Source: Arcanobacterium sp. (lineage in GTDB: Bacteria > Actinomycetota > Actinomycetes > Actinomycetales > Actinomycetaceae). From it: 64,000 bases of DNA. The translations under genes were made by a program, and so were the position numbers. The stretch lies in assembly GCA_022778805.1 (NCBI GenBank), contig JALFSN010000002.1, forward strand, positions 310,001 through 374,000. Reading direction: 5' to 3'. Below the pieces are notes generated by a model. That model worked only from the letters and a program-made list of their open reading frames with translations, ran no database searches and was not told the DNA's origin. Shown here one piece after another: positions 1-8,142 of this stretch (positions within the stretch are counted from its first letter, which is position 1; the number at the start of each line of letters is the position of its first letter).

Positions 1-514
1 CCAGCAGCGGCGCAATCGTCGCTCCTGCACCGAGCAGTTCACGACGCACAGATTGCTGCAAGCGAGCCAAATCTGCAGTAAAGAGCACATCCGTTGCAGA
101 ATTGAGCACCTGTGCCATCGGTGTACCTGCGGCGAGCTGCGCTCGCATTCTTCGTGCCCACGCGGCATCTATCCCTGGTTGTCGTAGCTTTTTCGCAGCG
201 TCAGACTGCGTGACGCCGTTCGCTTTCCGCCGCTCCGCGTCACGTTCTCCTGTTTGCTCTGCGTCATGTCCCTTAGCCGGCCCCACGTCATATATTGCGC
301 AAGCAGCGGACTCATCGTGAGGATGTGAGGAAAGCGGCTGCACGGAGGGCGCTCGGGGCTTTGACTCTTCCAACTGCGCGTTCTCAGCATCGTATCCACC
401 ACTTTCACTGCCGCATCTGCCAGCCTCAGCATCGAACTCGTCGATCGTAGTACTGCGCTTGCTACTGTGCTTTCCACTGCGATAGGGCGCGGATTTTCGG
501 GCGTCGTCACGCAT
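1..514 (-). CDS. TadA-family secretion/conjugation ATPase, N-terminal part (runs off left edge)
   Basis: The frame is open from an ATG at 514 to base 1, giving 171 codons of the N-terminus; the rest, including the Walker motifs, lies outside the window. Its ATG overlaps the stop of the upstream ssd-like gene (ATGA), so the two are translationally coupled. The first ~100 residues are polar and low-complexity. They are followed by a helical stretch containing LARLQQSVRRELLGAGATIA, which resembles the N-terminal domain of actinobacterial TadA/VirB11-like ATPases (TIGR03819 type) that power Flp/Tad pilus or secretion systems. The neighbour (a CpaE/Ssd-like ATPase) supports this, since ssd-tadA is the usual actinobacterial order. 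The family call rests on this short region and on context. Confidence 0.7.
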   Translation of the reverse strand, partial: MRDDARKSAPYRSGKHSSKRSTTIDEFDAEAGRCGSESGGYDAENAQLEESKPRAPSVQPLSSHPHDESAACAIYDVGPAKGHDAEQTGERDAERRKANGVTQSDAAKKLRQPGIDAAWARRMRAQLAAGTPMAQVLNSATDVLFTADLARLQQSVRRELLGAGATIAPLL

Positions 515-1536
515 CAAGGCACCACCTGCTCAAGATATGCGCACAGCGCATTCACATCTCGTGAAAACCGCGAGCGCGAACGCTCTCCTGGCTCCACGCC
601 GTGCTCAAGGGCAGCGTCATACGAATGCTCAAACCGGACGGTATGCACGAATTCCACAGCGAGCATTTGGGCAATATGCGCCGCTTCGTTTTTTGATTTC
701 ACGTCTACTGCCACTACGCTGGCGAGCACGTTGCTACCTAGACGGCTGAGTAGCGTGTGAGTAGCAGCAAGGTGGACGGTGTCAGAACGGGTGACGATAA
801 ACAGATAATCGCACCATTCCAAGATGGAGTTCGTGGGCATCCCAGGCACTAATGCCGACGTTGGCACGTCTATCACAGTCCAGGCATTCATCTGAGAGAT
901 AGCCGCAATCATATTTGGCCCCGCTTCTGCTTGCGGAGGCATGCCCCCTCGCTCATCGGCCGATAGCACCCTCACCCCGTGCCACAATGGCAGTGAACTG
1001 TTGAGTTTCCCTGCGAGTAATGCACCCTGCCCATGCACATCTGCCCAGCGTTTTCCAGGCACCCCTACCAGCGACAGCAACAGCTCAATGCCGGCAGAGG
1101 CAGGATCCACGTCGATCAAAGCCACACCACCGCCATCGCGCACTAGCTCTCGCGCTAAAGTTGCCGCCAACGTTGATGCTCCCGCTCCGCCGTGCGCCCC
1201 CACGACCCCCACTACTTTCCCGCGAATCGTGGCACCTACTGCCACTAGCAGCTCTAGTATTGTGGCGGAATCTTGGCGTACATCAAGCATTGCCGCTTGC
1301 GCAGAAAAATACGGCGCAAAGAGATCGTGAAAGCTGGCGTTCACGTATCCCGAGGGGCAGTTATCACTCGTAAATCGCAATACGCCATCTCGCATATCGG
1401 CATGGCTGAGCCGAGTGAGATCGACACCAACGAGCTGCGCAAGATGCGACAGCTCATGAAAAACGCCGTCATCTGAACCGCGGAATACTGCCGATAGAAG
1501 TTGCACATCCGGCTGTAGAATTTTTGAAACACTCAC
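514..1536 (-). CDS. ssd: Septum site-determining / CpaE-TadZ-like P-loop ATPase (Ssd)
   Basis: A 340-aa MinD/ParA-superfamily protein. A divergent N-terminal receiver-like domain (about residues 1-100) is followed by a P-loop ATPase domain starting at VVGVVGAHGGAGAST (~110-124). This is the deviant Walker A of the Ssd/CpaE group, where the usual first lysine is replaced. VALIDVDPASAG (~137-148) and WTVIDVPTS (~220) are the Walker A' and B regions. Family members place or regulate Tad pilus machinery, and in mycobacteria Ssd affects septum placement. It overlaps the downstream TadA-like gene by 4 bp and is the likely first gene of that operon. Confidence 0.85.
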   Translation of the reverse strand: MSVSKILQPDVQLLSAVFRGSDDGVFHELSHLAQLVGVDLTRLSHADMRDGVLRFTSDNCPSGYVNASFHDLFAPYFSAQAAMLDVRQDSATILELLVAVGATIRGKVVGVVGAHGGAGASTLAATLARELVRDGGGVALIDVDPASAGIELLLSLVGVPGKRWADVHGQGALLAGKLNSSLPLWHGVRVLSADERGGMPPQAEAGPNMIAAISQMNAWTVIDVPTSALVPGMPTNSILEWCDYLFIVTRSDTVHLAATHTLLSRLGSNVLASVVAVDVKSKNEAAHIAQMLAVEFVHTVRFEHSYDAALEHGVEPGERSRSRFSRDVNALCAYLEQVVP

Positions 1537-1852
1537 TCTTTCAGAGTGTCCGGTAAGCCAATAGGTAGAAACTCGACCTCATCGCATGTGGATAGACACC
1601 AGTTATCCACATGCTGCCGTGTTTATATTTTTTCGTACCGGTGAGACGTCGTCAGCTCACGGGCGTGACGGCGCGAATACACGGTAGCACTGCAAACCCA
1701 GGTACTCGACGTCGTAAGGCCGAGAAAATGAGCAAACGTGGCAGCACTCAGCTACTATTTCACGAAACACCGATGTTTATCTCAGAATTGTTCATAAAAA
1801 CAAGTAGCGTGGGGGCTAAGACTATGCCCGTTCACCAGTCTGAGGAGAAAAC
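1537..1852. other. Gene-free region between divergent genes
   Basis: No convincing gene is visible. The region holds the 11-bp inverted repeat with a DnaA-box sequence described separately, and must contain the promoters of the divergent genes at 1536 (minus) and 1853 (plus). Confidence 0.6.
1584..1614. promoter_or_regulatory. 11-bp inverted repeat containing a DnaA box
   Basis: GCATGTGGATA and TATCCACATGC form a perfect inverted repeat with a 9-bp spacer. TTATCCACA at 1603-1611 equals the consensus DnaA box, and the other arm carries most of a second one on the opposite strand. It lies just upstream of the ssd-like gene, so it could be an operator or a DnaA titration/regulatory site. Function is inferred. 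Confidence 0.5.
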
Positions 1853-3040
1853 GTGCCTACACCAACTGACCCTTACAACTCTGCACGGTCAGAGCATTCT
1901 GACGGCGAAGCGGTGCTCACTGAGATCACCGACGTCACGAGACCGGAAACGGAAGATGCTGCCAGCGTCGCCTACGGCGATGGCGATGCTCTCGCTTGGG
2001 AAAGTGCTTTCGCGGCTGAGGAAAAATCTGCCAGCCCTGAGCCAGAAGACCACCATGATCCTTTAGGCGATCTCACGTTTGATGAGATTCCTGCAGCTCA
2101 CAGTGACAACGCAGCCGCGGTGGAAAATCCCCTCGACGAAGACCCCAGCCAGGCCGTGCGTAGCTCCGCAGACGCCGATCAGGAGCGTGACGTCGATGCC
2201 AACGGTGATACCAGCAGCGCCGCCGATACCAGCACTCGCACCGGCCGGCATCTGAGCGATGCGCAGCCCCTTGAAGCTGGCGCCACGTTCGCCAGCGCAT
2301 ATAGTGCTACCGGAGTCACGCAGCTCCCTGAGCCGCCAGTTGTAGCAGCCGCTGAGCACAACGCCGGTGCAGATGATTCAACCATCGCACCCACTCCTGC
2401 TGAAGGGCCAGTGCGCGAATCGGTGCTCCCTGCAGGAACAGCTGACGACATCACTGCTGTGACATCACAAACGTCACAGTGGAGCAGGGATCCTGGAGCT
2501 CCCCAACTCGCTGATATTCCTGAGCAACCAAAGAGCCGCATTGGGGCACATATTGGCTCCATCTTTGCCACTCTCGTTCTCATTCCTATCTGCTGGTACC
2601 TCATCTCTGACGCCGGTGTGCGGCTTAATCTCGTAGAAAACAATCCGTGGGAGACCGGCACCGTGAATATCGGGGCACTGCTTGAAATGGCAGGTGGATT
2701 TATCGCTCTTTTCGTGCTGTGGCTTATGGCGCGTGCCAGCACCCTCGGCGCCCAGATATGGGGCATTCTGCTCACACTGGCTGGACTCGTCGCCATTGTG
2801 GCACCATCGTTGGGTACACAAGTGAGCACAGTGGTGCACAACGCTCTGTGGGACGTAAACTCCTTTACCCGCAATGTGGCACACCACTTCGACCTCGATC
2901 TAGGGTCAGGGCGCATCGCTATTTTCGGCTTTTTACTTTTCCTCACCGGTCTCATGATTCATCTGGCGCGCAAATCTGCTGCGCGGCGGGCTGAGGCGCT
3001 CGCACTGCGTGAGCACATTCTCGGCAGTGATCAAAACTGA
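1853..3040 (+). CDS. Hypothetical membrane protein with long acidic N-terminus and four helices
   Basis: 395 aa, GTG start, with GAGGAG five bases upstream. Residues 1-225 are acidic, rich in Ala/Asp/Glu/Ser/Thr and probably disordered. After a basic segment (~225-230) come four predicted membrane helices: ~231-250 (IGSIFATLVLIPICWYLI), ~275-295 (GALLEMAGGFIALFVLWLMA), ~302-325 (IWGILLTLAGLVAIVAPSLG) and ~353-372 (GRIAIFGFLLFLTGLMIHLA), ending in a basic tail. The layout suggests a cytoplasmic disordered N-terminus on a small membrane domain. I recognise no catalytic motif or family. It is monocistronic and convergent with nth. Confidence 0.75.
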   Translation: MPTPTDPYNSARSEHSDGEAVLTEITDVTRPETEDAASVAYGDGDALAWESAFAAEEKSASPEPEDHHDPLGDLTFDEIPAAHSDNAAAVENPLDEDPSQAVRSSADADQERDVDANGDTSSAADTSTRTGRHLSDAQPLEAGATFASAYSATGVTQLPEPPVVAAAEHNAGADDSTIAPTPAEGPVRESVLPAGTADDITAVTSQTSQWSRDPGAPQLADIPEQPKSRIGAHIGSIFATLVLIPICWYLISDAGVRLNLVENNPWETGTVNIGALLEMAGGFIALFVLWLMARASTLGAQIWGILLTLAGLVAIVAPSLGTQVSTVVHNALWDVNSFTRNVAHHFDLDLGSGRIAIFGFLLFLTGLMIHLARKSAARRAEALALREHILGSDQN

Positions 3041-3054
3041 CTGGTTAGCGGTTA

Positions 3055-3128
3055 GTTCCTGGCTGGCTAGCTTCCCGACTGGGCAGCTCTGGTCAGCCAG
3101 GAAGCTGGTTAGCCAGAGCTGCCCAGTC
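3055..3128. terminator. Overlapping hairpins between convergent genes
   Basis: A perfect 16-bp stem pairs 3077-3092 (GACTGGGCAGCTCTGG) with 3113-3128. A second, interleaved pairing of 15 bp (with G-U pairs) joins 3061-3075 to 3100-3114, and TTCCTGGCTG near 3057 also matches CAGCCAGGAA near 3094. No U-tract follows. The position between the + membrane-protein gene and the - nth gene suggests a bidirectional termination or transcript-end structure. Confidence 0.55.
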
Positions 3129-3141
3129 GCTCACTGCTCAG

Positions 3142-3840
3142 TCACTCGTGGGCTGCCCAGGGGTGCCCAACCTCAATCTCATATGAGGGGCAAAGATCTG
3201 CCAAAGGACATGCAAGGCACTTAGGATTGCGGGCGGTGCAGATGGCTCGGCCGTGATCAATGATGCGGTGGCACGTGACCGTCCAGATCTCCGGCGGAAG
3301 CAAGCGAGCCAGCTCTGCCTCCGCTTTTACAGGGTCGTGTTCACGCGTCCACCCCCACCGGCGTGAAATTCTTCCCACATGCGTGTCCACCGTAATACCT
3401 GGCGTATGAAAAGCATCTCCAAGCACGACGTTCGCCGTTTTTCGCCCCACACCGTGCAGCGTCGTGAGCTGTTCAAGGGTGCGCGGCACCTCGCCGTCAA
3501 ACCGCTCTAGCAGCCCTTGAGCGAGCAGATGCAGCGAGCGAGCTTTCGCGCGGAAGAATCCAACTGGCCGCAGAATACGCTCCAGCTCATCTCGAGGAGC
3601 CTCAGCCAGAGCCTGCGGAGTGGGATAGGCAGCAAAAAGCTCCGGCGTCACGGAATTGACCCGCACATCCGTCGTCTGTGCGGATAGTACGGTCGCCACC
3701 AGCAGCTCAAATGGTGAGCGAAAGTCCAAGGAAGCATGAGAATCGGGATAGACACACGCCAGGCGATCAGTGATACGCGCCACTGCTTCTCGCCGTGCTT
3801 TCAGCGACCGTGGCCGCGCTGGAATCTTTTTTCGCGCCAT
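3142..3840 (-). CDS. nth: Endonuclease III (DNA glycosylase/AP lyase)
   Basis: 232 aa, normal for Nth. It excises oxidised pyrimidines and cleaves the AP site by beta-elimination in base excision repair. The helix-hairpin-helix LHGVGRKTANVVL holds the catalytic lysine, and VDTHVGR holds the catalytic aspartate. The C-terminal iron-sulfur cluster loop is complete: C-x6-C-x2-C-x5-C in CTARNPKCLACPLADLC. Start ATG at 3840. The order nth then divergent crp is conserved in actinobacteria. Confidence 0.96.
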   Translation of the reverse strand: MARKKIPARPRSLKARREAVARITDRLACVYPDSHASLDFRSPFELLVATVLSAQTTDVRVNSVTPELFAAYPTPQALAEAPRDELERILRPVGFFRAKARSLHLLAQGLLERFDGEVPRTLEQLTTLHGVGRKTANVVLGDAFHTPGITVDTHVGRISRRWGWTREHDPVKAEAELARLLPPEIWTVTCHRIIDHGRAICTARNPKCLACPLADLCPSYEIEVGHPWAAHE

Positions 3841-3966
3841 TATTCATTTCCTCTATTTCTCGTGTTCCTCCCACGCAGCACGCACCTATAAATTTTGCTC
3901 AAAATGCCTCGTAAGCTGCCATAACGTGGCAATATGGTGGATATATGATTTCGCACACACGTGCAA

Positions 3967-3972
3967 TATAAT
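3967..3972 (+). promoter_or_regulatory. Probable -10 element of crp/glxR
   Basis: TATAAT is a perfect -10 hexamer 42 bp before the chosen ATG at 4014. There is no good -35 match at 17 bp (ATGATT), so it may depend on an activator or be an extended promoter. Confidence 0.45.
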
Positions 3973-4013
3973 CTACATCGAGAATGCTAACGATTGCGAA
4001 GAAAGGAATTCAC

Positions 4014-4691
4014 ATGGATTCCACGGTACTGACGAACGTTGATTTATTCAAAGGGCTCAGCGATCAGGAACGAGAAGAACTCGCTTCCTATATGAGCGAA
4101 ACGTCGTTGAAACGCGGAGAGTCTCTCTTTCAAGAGGGAGACTCCGGAGATCAGCTTTATCTCGTAGCTGAGGGAAAAGTAAAGCTCTCCCACACTGCTT
4201 CGGATGGTCGCGAGAATTTACTCGCCGTGCTCGGCCCAGGAGAGATCATCGGGGAGCTCTCGCTGTTTGATCTGCAGCCGCGTTCCTCTACCGTGACGGC
4301 GATCGCGCACACCCGACTGCTCTCACTCGCCCACGCCGATATGCGCGCTTTCATTGAGTCGCATCCGGCATTGGCAATGAACATGCTGAAAGAACTCGCA
4401 CTGCGTTTGCGCAACACCAATCAGCAACTGGCTGATCTAGTGTTTTCCGACGTGCCAGGGCGCGTGGCAAAGGCGTTGCTCGATCTGGCAGAACGCTTTG
4501 GAGAACGCACTCCAGAGGGCATTTACGTGGCACATGACCTCACCCAGGAAGAACTCGCCCACCTCGTCGGCGCTTCGCGTGAGACGGTGAATAAGAGCTT
4601 GGCTGATTTCACCAGCCGCGGTTGGATCCGCCTTGAGGGGCGCGCTGTGCTGCTCATCCAGGTGGCTCGTCTACAGCGGCGCGCTCACTGA
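4014..4691 (+). CDS. glxR: Crp/Fnr-family cAMP-type regulator (GlxR-like)
   Basis: 225 aa with the chosen ATG, which has AAAGGA at a suitable distance; an upstream in-frame ATG at 3984 has no such site. The N-terminal cyclic-nucleotide domain carries the phosphate-binding cassette GELSLFDLQPRSSTVTA (~70-86). A linker helix and a C-terminal winged helix follow, with LTQEELAHLVGASRETVNK (~171-189) as the recognition region. Length and motifs match GlxR/Crp global regulators of Corynebacterium and Mycobacterium, which bind TGTGA-N6-TCACA-type sites. The neighbouring nth and whiB genes fit the conserved Crp locus. Confidence 0.92.
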   Translation: MDSTVLTNVDLFKGLSDQEREELASYMSETSLKRGESLFQEGDSGDQLYLVAEGKVKLSHTASDGRENLLAVLGPGEIIGELSLFDLQPRSSTVTAIAHTRLLSLAHADMRAFIESHPALAMNMLKELALRLRNTNQQLADLVFSDVPGRVAKALLDLAERFGERTPEGIYVAHDLTQEELAHLVGASRETVNKSLADFTSRGWIRLEGRAVLLIQVARLQRRAH

Positions 4692-4693
4692 TA

Positions 4694-4728
4694 CGTGTGA
4701 GCGCCGTCCATATGGCGGCGCTCACACG
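4694..4728 (+). terminator. 13-bp hairpin after crp
   Basis: CGTGTGAGCGCCG (4694-4706) pairs perfectly with CGGCGCTCACACG (4716-4728) around a 9-nt loop, starting three bases after the crp stop. There is no U-tract, so it is a strong 3' stem or an L-shaped terminator. Confidence 0.6.
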
Positions 4729-4786
4729 CGCCTACGCAGCGCGCTCTTGCACTTTCGCTGATACTGCGCGCTCCTTCCGGCCTTTG

Positions 4787-4808
4787 CCAGCTTTTTCGCT
4801 GGTTTTTT
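4787..4808 (+). terminator. Rho-independent terminator (+ strand)
   Basis: The stem CCAGC/GCTGG with loop TTTTTC is followed directly by six T. It lies ~95 bp after crp and would end its transcript before the convergent DUF4177 gene. Confidence 0.6.
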
Positions 4809-4815
4809 AGCCTCG

Positions 4816-4971
4816 TTAGTCCTTCGGCCGCTTCATGTATGCCACGAGGCTCTCTGCGCTAGCACCCGCCACTATCTGCACCAGCTCCCAGCCGTCGTCA
4901 CCCCACAGGTCAAGAATTTGCTTCGTATTGTGCATCAGCAGCGGCACTGTGGCGTATTCCCATTTACTCAT
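4816..4971 (-). CDS. DUF4177-type conserved actinobacterial micro-protein (51 aa)
   Basis: This short gene has an ATG at 4971 and a TAA at 4816-4818. The product begins MSKWEYATVPLLMHNTKQIL and ends ESLVAYMKRPKD, with the core GDDGWELVQIVAG. The pattern KWEY..VPLL.H.TK.ILD.WG.DGWELV matches the DUF4177-like micro-protein found next to whiB4/crp in many actinobacteria (Rv3678A-like). The function is unknown. Its place between crp and whiB agrees with that conserved order. Confidence 0.88.
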   Translation of the reverse strand: MSKWEYATVPLLMHNTKQILDLWGDDGWELVQIVAGASAESLVAYMKRPKD

Positions 4972-5144
4972 GGATTCATCCTAGCCTTCCCACTCTCTGC
5001 TTTCCTATCCAAATTCTGGCCTTTAATCCCAAATTCTTCGTCCATCCTCCAGGCTCTTTTGTCTAGCTCATCTAAGCTCATCCAGGCCAAACGCCCCCAT
5101 AACGGCCACTAGCGTCCCTCGCGTCCAGGCGCCTATCCAAGCCG

Positions 5145-5471
5145 TTAGCGCCCTGAAATTCGCGGCACGCGGCCCGCTCTCAATTCCACGGCAAGCGGCT
5201 CTTCCGAGGTCGTCAGCCGCCGTAGCCAATCGTGCTCACTCGGGTATCGGCGCATCAGAGCACGGCGTTCACGCTCTGTCAGCCCACCCCACACGCCAAA
5301 CATCGTGGCTGAGTTGAGCGCATCTGCCAAGCATTCGAGCCGAACCGCACACGAGAGGCACACTTGCCGCGCCTGCCGCTGAGCCGAACCACGCACAAAA
5401 AGTGAATCAGGATCTACCCCAGCACACGCTGCCTGCGCTGCCCACGTTTGATCTTCAAGCGCTAGAGTCAT
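5145..5471 (-). CDS. WhiB-family iron-sulfur transcription regulator (WhiB4-like position)
   Basis: 108 aa from ATG 5471, which has AAGGGG seven bases upstream; a longer in-frame start at 5528 would add 19 residues without a better site. Four cysteines (16, 38, 41, 47) form the WhiB cluster pattern C-x21-C-x2-C-x5-C. They are followed by the GVWGG turn and a basic C-terminal segment (TERERRALMRRYP) that contacts DNA or sigma factor. Synteny with a divergent ponA-type PBP and a metallophosphoesterase points to the WhiB4 lineage, a redox-sensing regulator in mycobacteria. The subfamily rests on context. Confidence 0.9.
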   Translation of the reverse strand: MTLALEDQTWAAQAACAGVDPDSLFVRGSAQRQARQVCLSCAVRLECLADALNSATMFGVWGGLTERERRALMRRYPSEHDWLRRLTTSEEPLAVELRAGRVPRISGR

Positions 5472-5724
5472 ATTCACGCCCCTTACTCGCATCTTTGCTT
5501 TCTGTCGCACACTGTCTTCCGATGGCATACCGTGACTTTAATCACTCTCATACTACTCACGCTCAACAAAAAACTCACATCGAGATATTTCGGACGCACT
5601 CTTTGGGAACACTCTTTACTCCTTGGGCGCACCCCTTGAGGCACTCGACATCCGCACTTCTCGAAACAGTGGTGTTTGCAAGATCTCTCGCACAGGCAAG
5701 TCTTGAGGCAGTATTCTGGCTATT

Positions 5725-8142
5725 ATGAGAGAAGTGCTGACTGAACGAAACGTCACCGTCGGGCAACTGCTCGGAGCGTGTATGCTCTTTGTGCTGTTGT
5801 GCGCCACCGGAGGGGCTTTGCTTGCTGCCACCGCGATTCCAGTAGCGGCAGCTGCTGGAGCTACGACCAACGCTCTGACGGGTCTCTTTGAGGATCTCCC
5901 CACTGATATCGACTTTACTCAGCCATCCCAGCAATCCACGCTGCTCTCTGCTGACGGCGCCGTCATCACGCGTTTCTACGCTGAAGATCGCATAGTGGTG
6001 ACGAGCGAGCAAATCTCCACATTCATCAAAAATGCTGCCGTAGCCGTAGAGGACCAGCGGTTCTATCAGCACAATGGCGTGGACGCACAAGGCATCATCG
6101 GAGCCATCGTCAATAACATCACCGGCGGTAATCTCGCTGGCGGCTCCACTATCACTCAGCAGTACGTAAAGAATGCTCTCCTGGAAGAGGGGCGTATCGC
6201 CGGAGATCAAGAAAAAATTGACGCCGCCACAAAAACCACACTGGCTCGTAAACTAAACGAAGCACGATACGCCGTCGCTCTTGAAAATAAAGCGACAAAA
6301 GATCAAATTCTCACCAGCTACCTCAATATGGCGCAGTTTGGCCCTTCACAGTGGGGTGTGGAATCTGCCTCCCTCTACTTCTTCGGCAAGCACGCAAAAG
6401 ACGTGACGTTGGCTCAAGGCGCAACGCTCGCAGCGCTCACTCAGGCACCGAACTACTGGAATCCGGAGAAAAATCCACAAGGAGCGCAGGAGCGGCGAGA
6501 TATGGTGCTCTCCAAGATGCTCGAACAGGGCTATATCAATCAGGCACAGCACGATGAAGCTGTGAAAACGCCTATGAAAGATGAGCTCAAAATTACCCCG
6601 AGCAAAAATGGCTGCGCGGCGGCCGGTATCTATGCTCATTATTGCGCTACTACCGTGAACGAGTTGCTGCAATCTGACCTGCTCGGAAAGACGTCTGCCG
6701 AACGTGCCAACCGCCTCTATCGCGGCGGCCTCAGCATCAGCGGCACCGTTAAAACGAAAGATCAGAAAGCCGCATACGATGCTCTCACGGGGCGCATCGC
6801 CGTCAATGACGCTTCCGGAGCACAGGCATCTCTCGTATCTGTGGAACCTGGCACCGGAAAAATAACGGCCATGACGCAAAACACCAACTATGGCGAACCC
6901 ACGAAAGATGACCCCAGCCGCACGACCATCAATCTGAACGTCGGGCAAGATCAAGGCGGCGGCGTTGGCTTCCAGTCCGGCTCAACGTTCAAGGTGTTCA
7001 CACTCGTCACCTGGCTTGCCAAGAATCACAGCTCATACGAACGAGTGAACACGCGACCTCATTTATTTGCCGCTTCTACGTGGACAAACTCGTGTTTTCC
7101 CGATCAGGTGAGTGATTATAACCCGCAGAACGCCGAGGGCGGCAGCATCGGATATGCCACCGTGCGCACGGTCACAGCTCAATCCGTCAATGTTGGTTAT
7201 ACCGAGATGGCCAACCAGCTAGACCTGTGCGATATCTGGAAAACTGCCAATGCCATGGGAGTACGGCGCGGGGTACTCACCACTGAAAAAGATCTGAGTG
7301 ACAAAGACTCTCTGGCGTCAAAAGCTAAAGCTCAAGCAGGGCAACCTCTGCCCCTCGTTTCAGTACCTGCGATGGTGCTCGGTACGAACTCCGTCACACC
7401 GCTTTCTACAGCCCAGGCCTATGCGACGCTGGCTGCCGATGGGAAGCGCTGCGAACCGATTACATTTACAGACGTGAAAGATGCCAGCGGCAAAATAATC
7501 GGCACAAATAAAACCACCTGCACCCAAGCCATCAACAGCGATGTTGCACGCCAAGCTACGAGTGTGTTGCAAGGAGTGGCGGCAGCTGGACTCTCTGACC
7601 GCCCCTCCGCTGGAAAAACTGGCACGACCGACGACTCTAAGAACGTGTGGTTTGCTGGATATACCCCACAGCGCGCCACAGCCGTATGGGTTGGACATAA
7701 AGATGGTGATCGTACTCTGAACTACACCTCATTCAATGGCGTCTACTACGGAGAGGTATTTGGTTCATCTATTCCAGCTCCGATTTACCGCACGTACATG
7801 ACGAATGCTTTGAGCGGCGAACCTGCGCTGCAGTTCAATCAACCCACCAAGGCCGATACTCCACCGGAACCGCCGAAAATTGACGTACCGAACGTAGTAG
7901 GCATGAAATACACCGAGGCAGTACAGCGACTTCGTGCAGCTGGGTTCAGCGTCACGGCTAAAGGAACTCTGGAGGGTAACCAAGATCAGACTGTGCTGAA
8001 ACAATCCGTCACGGGCAAGGCTGAAGAAGGCACCACCGTGGATCTACTCGTCTCTATGCCACCTGAAACGAGTACGACGAAAACTCCAGAGAAGAAGTCC
8101 ACTACGGGGACTTCTCAAAAATCAACAGGTGGGAATAACTAG
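5725..8142 (+). CDS. Bifunctional class A penicillin-binding protein with PASTA domain (PonA-like)
   Basis: 805 aa. One membrane helix (~14-40) is followed by a GT51 glycosyltransferase domain with the catalytic glutamate in AVEDQRFYQHNGVD (~106-119) and GGSTITQQYVKN (~139-150). The transpeptidase domain has SGSTFK (~416, SxxK), SVN (~488) and KTGTT (~631). One PASTA domain (~708-765, starting VPNVVGMKYTEA) and a Ser/Thr/Lys-rich tail end the protein. It polymerises and cross-links peptidoglycan. Its GTG-started neighbour overlaps the stop codon, so the two are co-translated, as in the ponA2-Rv3683 pair. Confidence 0.95.
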   Translation: MREVLTERNVTVGQLLGACMLFVLLCATGGALLAATAIPVAAAAGATTNALTGLFEDLPTDIDFTQPSQQSTLLSADGAVITRFYAEDRIVVTSEQISTFIKNAAVAVEDQRFYQHNGVDAQGIIGAIVNNITGGNLAGGSTITQQYVKNALLEEGRIAGDQEKIDAATKTTLARKLNEARYAVALENKATKDQILTSYLNMAQFGPSQWGVESASLYFFGKHAKDVTLAQGATLAALTQAPNYWNPEKNPQGAQERRDMVLSKMLEQGYINQAQHDEAVKTPMKDELKITPSKNGCAAAGIYAHYCATTVNELLQSDLLGKTSAERANRLYRGGLSISGTVKTKDQKAAYDALTGRIAVNDASGAQASLVSVEPGTGKITAMTQNTNYGEPTKDDPSRTTINLNVGQDQGGGVGFQSGSTFKVFTLVTWLAKNHSSYERVNTRPHLFAASTWTNSCFPDQVSDYNPQNAEGGSIGYATVRTVTAQSVNVGYTEMANQLDLCDIWKTANAMGVRRGVLTTEKDLSDKDSLASKAKAQAGQPLPLVSVPAMVLGTNSVTPLSTAQAYATLAADGKRCEPITFTDVKDASGKIIGTNKTTCTQAINSDVARQATSVLQGVAAAGLSDRPSAGKTGTTDDSKNVWFAGYTPQRATAVWVGHKDGDRTLNYTSFNGVYYGEVFGSSIPAPIYRTYMTNALSGEPALQFNQPTKADTPPEPPKIDVPNVVGMKYTEAVQRLRAAGFSVTAKGTLEGNQDQTVLKQSVTGKAEEGTTVDLLVSMPPETSTTKTPEKKSTTGTSQKSTGGNN

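Noticed and set aside
1020-1373. Long plus-strand ORFs across the ssd gene
   Set aside because: They are shadows of the well-supported minus-strand gene.
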